Of a DNA stretch of 64,000 nt, positions 26,001-33,900 are shown in pieces (positions within the stretch are counted from its first letter, which is position 1; the number at the start of each line of letters is the position of its first letter). Source of the stretch: a virus. The notes under the pieces were generated by a model. It ran no database searches, had not been told where the DNA came from, and saw only the letters and a list, made by a program, of their open reading frames with translations. Location: positions 1-64,000 of IMG/VR virus record IMGVR_UViG_3300018428_000019. The stretch is one strand, 5' to 3'. The translations under genes were made by a program, and so were the position numbers.

Positions 26001-28319
26001 CATACTTGCTGAGTCATTTGATTGATGAATATTTCTACCCCAACCATGTACCCATTGATCACCTTTAGGAGCAAGTTCTCCTTTTGAATAACCAGATAAA
26101 ACTAATTTTCCATTTTCTTTATCTTCAATAATACCAGTAAAGAAATTATCACCAGTTCCACCCCAAGTATAACTTACTGAATTATTTTCATTGTCAACAA
26201 TAGTAAGTAATAAATCACCAGTATTTTCTGCACCTGTAGTTTCAGGATGTGCTTCAAGTCTACCAACAAGAGCTTTACGGCCATCTTCAAGATAAATCCC
26301 TTGGAAATAATATTCTTCTGATTTACCAGTATTAATTTCTTTTTTATTGTAAAATGAAGGAGACGCGGTTGCAAATTGTAGAATTGAAGTGCCAGTAGCA
26401 ATACCTTCTGGTTCAGTGCCTGTACTATATTCAATTTGTGCTGTTGCATGATTATATATTAAATGCCCAGCCTGCAATGCTTGCCTTGTAGTATATGTCC
26501 CACTTGTTGTATCATATGACATATGAGAATAACCATCAAATGCACCACCTGCTAAGTCAAAACTATATAAACCTTTTCCATCATAATTACCTACAGCGCC
26601 ATTAACACCAGATAATAAAGTGAAAAATTTTGTAGTAGAAGCATTATATTTAAATCCATGCATACGCAAATAATCGTCTGAATCATTAGTAACAATATTA
26701 CCTTCAAACGCTAATTGACCTTCAGAATCAAGGGTTGATAAATTACAACTAAATAATTGTGCCCCACCTTGTAATCCACTTGATGCCGCAATATAAAGAT
26801 TTGTACCTACACTTGAAATATAACAATCTGGTTTATATGGTTGTCCTTGAAATTGGAATGGTAAATCAATTTTATTAAGTGTACCAGGTGAAATAGTATT
26901 AGCATCAGTAAATGACCAAATTTGTTGATCGAATGTACCATCTCTTTCGGTAATAACAATTTCACCATACATATTAGCATGAAGTGAACAAATATAATAT
27001 ACTGTTTCTGCAGTTTGAGGAGTAAATGTAAGTGTGGATCCACTTGAACCTCCACCAGACGCACCTGCTACGTTATGAGAAGTAGGAGTAGGTGAAATAT
27101 TAGTGGTATTACGTATATACATTGGGTGAGCAAGATATTGAGAGTTTTCAAACGTAAGAGTATCCCCAACTTTCATATAAATCGTCGGTTGATTTCTTTC
27201 TGCATGAGAACCTTCTCTATCTCTGCCTACTGTTACCGCATAAATAACACCACCACCAACAATATCTGTTACTTCTGCTGTTAAATTAGGTCTTGCTGCA
27301 GCTTCAGTTACAACTGGAACATATATTTTTGAGCCGAACACATGTCCCGCTGAAGCTCTAAACGCGTATGAACTTTGTGTACCTTCAGCATCCTGATTAC
27401 CCCCTGGATAAGGATTAAATACTGCATCAGCTATTTCAGTTTGATCGCCATAGTTTACTTCAGGCGTAAATGAACCAGATGATGATGTATAAGTACGTGA
27501 AAATAAATTCCAGCCATTGGTAGTTTTGCTCATATAAAAAGCATGGAATCTATTGGAACCACCTTTTAAAATACCACCAGGCAAATAGTTAATTCCAGCA
27601 GTATTCGGTAAAGTTACATCATTGTGAGAGTTATGAGCACCACCAACTGAAGGAGTATGAATACGAGCAAGAGGAACTGAATATGAGCTTGAACCTTGTT
27701 TTGCAAGGATATTAATTAAGTATCCAAATTGTTTGTCTGATGGTCGAATATAACCATCTGAACCGAATACGATTCGTCCATCATCATATTTTGAATAGTT
27801 TGAAGGAAGGTGTTTGTGATATTGATAGAATGCCCAATCACCTCCCGCGCTTGCTTGATAAAGTCTATCCCAATAAAAAGCATCATCTTGTAATGTACCA
27901 GCCGCAGTAGTTCCATCATCACCAAAGGTGCCAATATGAGCAAACATATAAGCATCATTTTCAGTTTGGTTTGTAATATCGTTTAAGCCTGGACCAATGT
28001 CTTGTATACATCCACCGTGATAACGAACTTGTGTATTAGCATCGTATACGCCATTCGTAGAATCATCAATAAATGCAATTGTTCCATCTAATTCAACATT
28101 ATTAGTTGTTCCTGAAAGTCTATCAGCAGCAACAACTGGCAATATTGCATCCCATTCATAACTTACAATTGAATTGCCAGCAAGAACATTATTTGAATCA
28201 TAATCTGCTGGATGATAATAATACCAATAACCAGCATCAGAAATATGATGCATAGCTGGCACACCCAGAAAATCTGAATCACCTAATGTTACTTCTCTTG
28301 TTAAATTAGCAATTGCCAT
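23016..28319 (-). CDS. Giant (1767-residue) virion fibre protein with cupredoxin-like domains
   Basis: A very large beta-rich protein, probably a fibre or baseplate-attached structural protein. Residues ~350-465 (bases ~26930-27270) carry a cupredoxin-like domain with HPMYIRN followed by YYICSLHANM, that is a His plus Cys-x2-His-x2-Met, the ligand set of type I copper sites. Near the C-terminus (bases ~23680-24080) the two halves of another such domain appear in reversed order: YYYQCGIHNIM first, then GHPFYIQ. The remaining sequence contains many short G-(T/S)-D/N-rich beta repeats with WD-like phrases (LVLSGYS, IVVVGQTED, FIVAASGHD, FCGRTTGQ), suggesting beta-propeller or delta-60-like repeats. 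The enzyme-like motifs need testing; a structural role is most likely. Confidence 0.72.
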   Translation of the reverse strand: MAIANLTREVTLGDSDFLGVPAMHHISDAGYWYYYHPADYDSNNVLAGNSIVSYEWDAILPVVAADRLSGTTNNVELDGTIAFIDDSTNGVYDANTQVRYHGGCIQDIGPGLNDITNQTENDAYMFAHIGTFGDDGTTAAGTLQDDAFYWDRLYQASAGGDWAFYQYHKHLPSNYSKYDDGRIVFGSDGYIRPSDKQFGYLINILAKQGSSSYSVPLARIHTPSVGGAHNSHNDVTLPNTAGINYLPGGILKGGSNRFHAFYMSKTTNGWNLFSRTYTSSSGSFTPEVNYGDQTEIADAVFNPYPGGNQDAEGTQSSYAFRASAGHVFGSKIYVPVVTEAAARPNLTAEVTDIVGGGVIYAVTVGRDREGSHAERNQPTIYMKVGDTLTFENSQYLAHPMYIRNTTNISPTPTSHNVAGASGGGSSGSTLTFTPQTAETVYYICSLHANMYGEIVITERDGTFDQQIWSFTDANTISPGTLNKIDLPFQFQGQPYKPDCYISSVGTNLYIAASSGLQGGAQLFSCNLSTLDSEGQLAFEGNIVTNDSDDYLRMHGFKYNASTTKFFTLLSGVNGAVGNYDGKGLYSFDLAGGAFDGYSHMSYDTTSGTYTTRQALQAGHLIYNHATAQIEYSTGTEPEGIATGTSILQFATASPSFYNKKEINTGKSEEYYFQGIYLEDGRKALVGRLEAHPETTGAENTGDLLLTIVDNENNSVSYTWGGTGDNFFTGIIEDKENGKLVLSGYSKGELAPKGDQWVHGWGRNIHQSNDSASMKLFDIAREDSANGVFYAVGHDYINNIPLVEAWDKNYDHYKDLKMDFGPDSSQLDNIDILSNEKGIVSGYTLNAANKRTGLISKIDLKTNTVDWVKGLYQGTNVHKITDHCTVDRNGTEYTVGFIENNSYTDDSDFTFNHGLLFLMDGNGNVTVSKSTEALPGAPHTPNLHIERIQPGKVGTGDFFFCGSETRGTSRAPMWGYGNVFTSDLIHFNTRRLDTTGASISGSTTANWQQKESVFNDIGVLKYYDDSNKYDIVVVGQTEDLTLTDGDSNGKGGYGLPLIEKHTIYVDSAQSGITTHNTTLRWAKTYQSKYGKLNSFHSLVIEDSDKRDWWWNEENFFHNGQVRFIVAASGHDLDSNASHPDYTNDILMRRDTLFAMINDSDGSLIWGNTLGHMGNDDINKSMVWDAHNRNFVTVGSSTSHSVGEDGILFRLWKDGFGTGVYHTDQSTSNAYYYDSSYIYPTDFIFAGEYDSNTFPNTSLSTVQVSVGLSASLSNNSANTVHTEYNGSYGANGLFTGFLGIVDQKDLQDFKNTDQYIRESQEGKIVHRVSDDFFKIHQVSTVGDATADDGNVFAYDVIKSRDLEYYYLGGQVSGNIARTNDGLSGVYDYTLFQWDIASEQFRFWQNGTAQDEEIYAITELTGTALLVTDPPAAGQGRTTGQVVWTPTTAGTYYYQCGIHNIMGGQLIVTDVQAGTNTYDIDVSNNGAIAYRMTGSDRNGTINSSTDNPTITIDTGDTVRFNVDASGHPFYIQTAAGTGGSKNGHIAFCGRTTGQLGTDIGSPDSDTPLFGGYDLFLGIFDPNAWVAEYYNQGSGFNDKAMNVHDLHPKIPNTLALSYTSFGSVNGSPTFGSEDIGVITFNYDTDSWSQGFQIGSETSEEIDQNGKPSTLLPDGRLAIVCNTAGTFADDTITYGSKDMGLAIFNFDSDGLGGYLGWSKYQIGSGSADFSYSIDNNGSTFLITGYSEATWDKSVSGVFVEFDPERNLLGKSA

Positions 28320-28322
28320 AAA

Positions 28323-28691
28323 TTAAGTTCCTGAAATTGGTGTTCCTGGTCGTAAAACAATATCTGTAGTATTTATAGCAAAGCCAATAAACAATGCCCT
28401 TGTAGAAGTTGTAGGAGTTGGTGGAGAAGCCACTAAATCTCCAGTTGTTCCTAAATAATAAGGAGACCCAGGTGTTAAACCACTAAACCCTGATACCACA
28501 CCAGCTGCATAATACTCACCACCAATTTTAATCAATACGGTTTGTAATTGAGTTGATGTATCAGTATTTGCAGCGTTAACTGCGGTATTAGCTCCTGAAA
28601 TCCTAACTACTTTACCATTATCACCACCAGAAATATTTGGTACTGTAACGGCATCAGCAGAAAGTGTCGAGGTTGATTTGACAAATGCCAT
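28323..28691 (-). CDS. Small virion structural protein, fibre-tip/head-fibre-like
   Basis: A 122-residue protein (MAFVKSTSTLSADAVTV). A central domain with LIKIGGEYYAAGVVSGFSGLTPGSPYYLGTTGDL and a C-terminal ...RALFIGFAINTTDIVLRPGTP resembles the small beta-domain found in many phage structural proteins ('G....G..PG..YYL...G.......P.......VG.A.S.T.L.L'). It is probably a decoration or fibre-associated protein. It ends 4 bases before the giant fibre gene and contains that gene's late promoter in its last third. A GGAGTA ribosome-binding site precedes its start. Confidence 0.65.
   Translation of the reverse strand: MAFVKSTSTLSADAVTVPNISGGDNGKVVRISGANTAVNAANTDTSTQLQTVLIKIGGEYYAAGVVSGFSGLTPGSPYYLGTTGDLVASPPTPTTSTRALFIGFAINTTDIVLRPGTPISGT
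28370..28377 (-). promoter_or_regulatory. T4-type late promoter for the giant fibre gene
   Basis: The minus strand reads TATAAATACTA, matching the extended T4 late consensus, inside the 3' end of the 28323-28691 gene. Its predicted +1 near 28364 gives a 45-base leader for the gene starting at 28319. Confidence 0.75.
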
Positions 28692-28692
28692 T

Positions 28693-29658
28693 TTATACTC
28701 CTTCTCTGACGAGTTCTAAATATGATGTTGAAAGTATTGCGCCTGTGTTATCACTATTTGAAATCATTAATTCTACATAATCATCTTCATTGAATTGAAA
28801 AATTTCATCTAATTCAATAAAATCATTAGCGCTCATAGTTATTGATGTTAAATCTGTCGTTGTTACACCACGAGTTCTTCGTAATGTAATAGTATAAGAA
28901 TCTTGAGAACCAGCTGAACTTGTTTCAATAAAAGCTCTTGCTTTATAAAAACCATTTGCTCTAATAGCAAGTCTTTCTGGTTGGGTATTATACCAATATA
29001 AATCACCAAGAACATTCGCATTAGCATTAAAATCAATATCATTCCAAATTGTAGCAGTTGATACGCTTGTGGTATTTGCAGAAGCGTTTAAGATTGCTCT
29101 TACTCCACTAAATGCTACATGATTACTAATTCCAGTTCCGGGCGCAAATCCAACTCTATAAACTACAAAATTTGATTCTGCAAGTAAAGTTCCAGTACCA
29201 GTCGATTCTTGTCCAAAAATTTCTATATAATCACCAGCATTAAGTGATAATGTTTGGTCATATTGTGTATTTTGATTAGGTCCTAAAGAAGTTGTTTCTA
29301 GATTTGTTCCGTTCTTTTTAATGTTAATTGTATAAGAAGATCCTGATCCTTCTGTACCTGTAAATAAACTGACTTGAATTCTATAAAAACCAGTTGTTGG
29401 AACAACTACTCTTCCGGGAGTACCTTGATAATAGTTATCAACATTAAATTGAAAAGTATCAAATTCGATAATTTCAAGACCACTTGTTAAATTAAATGCA
29501 GAGGTATTTTCTAATTTTACACCACTAAAAGCTTTACGAACAGTCGATGTAATTACATTCCAATACGGTCCATCGCTATCATATTGCCACGTAGCTTGAT
29601 TAGGATCAACGTAAGTATCTAAATGTGCTGGAGTGTTTGGAAATATTAATGTTGACAT
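28693..29658 (-). CDS. Fibre protein with two C1q/TNF-like jelly-roll domains
   Basis: A 321-residue protein. Two similar domains follow a ~45-residue N-terminus of the type MSTLIFPNTPAHLDTY...WQYDSDGPYWNV, which recurs in the collagen-like protein (LNFPINPSHNDTY...) and so may be a common attachment module. Domain 1 (~48-165) has AFSGVKLENTSAFNL...FDTFQFNVDNYY...GFYRIQVSLF. Domain 2 (~180-320) has AFSGVRAILNASAN...WNDIDFNANANV...GFYKARAFIE. The A(F/V)SG(V).....N....(W/F)..(I/F)(D/Q)FN.......G.Y....... pattern is that of C1q-like trimeric domains. A trimeric fibre part is likely. Confidence 0.72.
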   Translation of the reverse strand: MSTLIFPNTPAHLDTYVDPNQATWQYDSDGPYWNVITSTVRKAFSGVKLENTSAFNLTSGLEIIEFDTFQFNVDNYYQGTPGRVVVPTTGFYRIQVSLFTGTEGSGSSYTINIKKNGTNLETTSLGPNQNTQYDQTLSLNAGDYIEIFGQESTGTGTLLAESNFVVYRVGFAPGTGISNHVAFSGVRAILNASANTTSVSTATIWNDIDFNANANVLGDLYWYNTQPERLAIRANGFYKARAFIETSSAGSQDSYTITLRRTRGVTTTDLTSITMSANDFIELDEIFQFNEDDYVELMISNSDNTGAILSTSYLELVREGV

Positions 29659-29661
29659 ATG

Positions 29662-30900
29662 TTACTCACTAAATAATACGTTAAGATGGAATTCATCTAC
29701 AATTCCGGTTACTGTTGTTATTTCACACCAAACATAACTATTTGCTGGAATATTAGCATTAGAAACTGTAAGAGTAGCACCAGTACTATTATTTGCTATT
29801 GTACCGCTCGCAATAGTTGTGCCTGTTTGATTTCGCGAAGTTGCATATTTTACGTCTATATCAACGTCTGTTCCTGCCCTGATCACTCCTCTTATTTCAG
29901 ATACTACTAAAGCGCTATTTGTAAATAATAATGTTTGTTCATCGTTTGGTTGCGGTGCTAGGAATATTAAACTTCTTGGAGAAATTGTACCACGTGATCC
30001 TGTATAACCTTGTGATCCTGTAAACCCTTCATTACCATCAGCAATTGTTGGATCACTAAATAAAACCCAATGACCATAACCTGAAACGATATAGTACATA
30101 TATGATTTACCAGTTTTAGTATCATACCAAATTTGACCACCCGCTGGAGAAGATGGAGCAGTTTCTGAATAGTTAATTGCACCGGCTGAACCAGTATAAC
30201 CTCTACCTTGAGGAGATGCATCAACCCATTGTTTTGAAGCTGTAGCACTTGAAACAACAGTAATAACTCCAAACATATCAGCATGAACACCACAGATATA
30301 GTAATATGTTCCTGGAGAATTGAATTGATAAGAAACAGAACCTGAACCTCCACCATAATTACTTGCAGGAAGTTCAACATTATAACTTGAATTATAATTG
30401 TTTGAAATTGGATCTAATTGAGTTACAAAGAAAAGTGGATGATTTACTGATTCACCATTATTAATGGTAATAGTATCACCTTGCTGAATATTAATTGCAG
30501 GATCTAAAGATTCTGTTGCGCCATTTGTGTATGACTTCAGACCATTGCGATCAGTCCAACCTGTATCAAATGAATAATTTAAATTTGTAGTATATGTAGA
30601 ATTAACTGTAAGAGTTACAGTAAGTGGACTTGCTGCAGCTGGATCGCCATCATCATAATAAATTTTTAAACGGCCATTAATAGCATCCCACCAAAGATCA
30701 CCTGATCTTAAATTTGCTCCAGCTGGAGCATCACTATCTGCAGTGGCACCACCGCCAGAAATATTAGCAACAACATTACTTGTATTTTTATAATACAAAA
30801 CTCCATCAGCATAGTTTAATGCTAATTCACCATACTCAAGATCTGATGCGGTTGGTTCCTTCCCAGTAACGGAAGATTTTTTAAGTCTAATAGTAGCCAT
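29662..30900 (-). CDS. Fibre protein with cupredoxin-like domain and GYTGS linker
   Basis: A 412-residue protein beginning MATIRLKKSSVTGKEPTASDLEYGELALNYADG, an N-terminal module widely seen in marine phage fibres. Residues ~120-220 form a cupredoxin-like domain: GDTITINNGESVNHPLFFV, then SPGTYYYICGVHADMFGVITV, giving His plus Cys-x2-His-x2-Met. Collagen-like GYTGS units follow at two points, then a C-terminal beta domain from ~310 (ISPRSLIFLAPQPNDEQTLL...). A late promoter box at 30951-30958 and an AGGA sequence precede the start. It lies next to two other proteins carrying the same domain type. Confidence 0.75.
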   Translation of the reverse strand: MATIRLKKSSVTGKEPTASDLEYGELALNYADGVLYYKNTSNVVANISGGGATADSDAPAGANLRSGDLWWDAINGRLKIYYDDGDPAAASPLTVTLTVNSTYTTNLNYSFDTGWTDRNGLKSYTNGATESLDPAINIQQGDTITINNGESVNHPLFFVTQLDPISNNYNSSYNVELPASNYGGGSGSVSYQFNSPGTYYYICGVHADMFGVITVVSSATASKQWVDASPQGRGYTGSAGAINYSETAPSSPAGGQIWYDTKTGKSYMYYIVSGYGHWVLFSDPTIADGNEGFTGSQGYTGSRGTISPRSLIFLAPQPNDEQTLLFTNSALVVSEIRGVIRAGTDVDIDVKYATSRNQTGTTIASGTIANNSTGATLTVSNANIPANSYVWCEITTVTGIVDEFHLNVLFSE

Positions 30901-30950
30901 TTCTATATCCTAATAAGGAAAGCATTACAGATAAAAATCTTGCTTTACTC

Positions 30951-30958
30951 TATTTATA
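30951..30958 (-). promoter_or_regulatory. T4-type late promoter
   Basis: The minus strand reads TATAAATA in the 61-base gap between the two fibre genes. Its predicted +1 near 30945 leaves a 45-base leader with an AGGA sequence before the ATG at 30900. Confidence 0.82.
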
Positions 30959-30961
30959 CTC

Positions 30962-33900
30962 CTAATATGTTCCACCATCAATAATTCCATCAATATCACC
31001 ATCAACTTTAATACCTGTTGATGTTCCAAGAATTCTTGATCCACCTGTTGTATTTGTATTTAAACTATTACCCATATATGGATGATTAATACATTGATAT
31101 GCTAATGATCTAGGACCATCTTGTTTTACTTTAATTTGTGCATATGAATTACCAACATCTATATTACCAGCAACTCCAGCATAAATTATATCTGCTGCAC
31201 TATCTGAAACTAATCCAGATTTTGCATCATCCCAATAAAATCTAATATCGTGCGTTGACATAGATGAGTCATTATGGTGGAATCGATATGTAACGCCTGG
31301 TAATAAATCTAAATGTGGTGCTTGGATTTCTTTCGCTGTGTACAAATCGTCTGAATCATAGGCTATAAAGTAGCCTTTAGAAGATCCTTGCTTCCAATAT
31401 CTATGTGCTCCAGTTTTAAATCCAGTTCTTACGTAAATATTTACAAGCCCTTGATTATTTGAATCTTGAGTAATTCCAGATATTAGGTTATTTGAATCTC
31501 TATTTTCATATGAACGCATTACCGTATTATGTGATATACGATAATGACCATTTGAATCGTTTAATACACCTAATAGATCAACTGCGGCTGAATCTGCTTT
31601 AAGATGACCAGCTTTAACTTGTGTCATAGCACCTGATGTGTGCATAACTTTTAAGCCACCGGCGCTATCTTGTAATTTTACATTGCCAAGGGTAATAGTA
31701 GATCCAGAAAGATATAAGTCTTTCCATTTATTACTTACAGAACCTAGATCATATGTTGAATCAAGTGATGGTATAAGATCACTTGTAATACTACCAAAAC
31801 CATTAATAACCGACGTAAACGATCCACCATCTGCTGTACTAATTGTAGCTGTTGAAGTTGCTGAATCCCATGCAAATGCTGTTACACCAGCAACAGAAGT
31901 TGTTCCAATACTATCAACAAAACCGGATGAATTAAGTGTAATTATTGGTACTAATGAAGCTGAACCCCAGACTCCATTATAATCTGTTGCACCTGATCTT
32001 TCAATTGTAGTAAAGTTTGCACTAGTACCTGATATGTTGGTAATAATAGCTGAATCAGCAGTAAAGGTATCAATATCAACTAATGCTAAGTTAATATTAT
32101 CTGCATATAAACTATCGATATGCGCTTGACTTACATTTAATTGTGTAATATAAGCACTATCAACATTTAATTGAGAAGCATGTAAACTATCAATATCACC
32201 TTGTGAAACGTTTATTTGAGTGATATAAGCAGAATCAATCGTTACTTGGCCTAATGTAGCATTATCAATATCACCAGTTATGACATTTAATTGTCCAACA
32301 TAAGCAGAATCAAGTGAAGCATTAGCTGATGTAAGGGTGTCGATATCTCCAGTTGCAACATTAAGTTGGCCAATATAAGCACTATCTAATATAGCATCGG
32401 CCGAAGTTAATGTGTCTATATCAGCAATTGTTACGTTTAATTGGCCAATATAAGCACTATCAAAATAAGCTTTACCATCAACAATATTAATGCTATCAAC
32501 GTCTAATTGACTTACATTTAATTGATCGACATAAAGTGAATCAACATCGGCTTGACTTACGTTTAATTGATCGACATAAAGTGAATCAACATCGGCTTGA
32601 CTAATATTGATTTGATCTGCGTATAAGCTATCGACATCTAATTGACTTACATTGAGTTGACCAATATAGGCAGAGTCTGAAATAAATTGTTTAATTTGGC
32701 CAGAATCAGCATCAAATCTTACAGCTACAGCTGAATCAGCAATTGCAGCTTTTACTCTTGCATCAGTAAAGTATAGATTTGTACCTTCAGCAAGTTGTGT
32801 AGTTGTATGATTAGAAATATCAGATACTGTACCAGTAACATTACCAGTTAAATTAGCATCTACTGTACTTGCATATAATGTTCCAACTTGAACTGGAGCA
32901 AATTCTAATGAAGGATCGGCAAAATTAACATTTGCTTGTGGATCTGGTAAATATTGTTGGAAGAATTTCCATCTATTATCTGCTGGATCTCTAATTAAAC
33001 CTGAATATGCATGTGAATCATCATCTGGATTATAATTACCAACAAGACCAATTTGAACATTAATTGGTGAAGCTTCTCCAGCCCAACTATCGTTTAAATC
33101 ATGACCCGTAGCAGCAGTAAACTTAATACTTATACCATCACTTAATGCAGCTACTAAAGAACCTGCTGATAATACAAATTTAGTAGGTCCAGTACCACCT
33201 GCAGAATCGAATGTTTGTAATACTCCATATTGGCTATCGTAAGACCATTCAATTGTATCTCCTGATCCACCCGCAGAATCAATTCTTACATGATAATTAA
33301 TAACACTATCACCGGTATAATGACCAATGAATACACCATCATTCTGTCCAGTACCACCGAAACTTGTTCCAGCTGCGCCAATAGTATCACCCGCACCTAC
33401 TTCAATAACTGTATCGTCAACCGCCAAACTTTGAGTTGTAGTTTGGATTTGTGAACCAATAACAGTAAGGTTACCACCAATTGTAAAGTTTTGATCTATC
33501 CGGCCAGAACCAGTAACTCTTAATTGTTCGAAAAATTCTTTTTGTTGTGCAATTTGTACACAACCACCAACATTAGCTCCACCCGCTGAGTCTACAACTA
33601 GAACTCTACCAACTTCATATGCAAAGTTTGGATATGTTGGAGCAGTTGTAGTAAACTTACCAGCGCTATCTGCAGATACAAATAGTAAATCACCAACACT
33701 ATATGACGAAGTGTCTAATCTTCCAAGTAAACCTCTATTTAGTACGAGACCAAAAGAATTTGTATTAATACTGTCTTTTAGAACACCAATAGTAGCATCA
33801 ATAGTAGTGATATCGTTTGCTTGTGCTTTCGCAATTGTTGGGAAGTCGTTAGTCGCACCAGTAACATAAACTGGAGAACCACGAGGAATCATAGCGCCAG

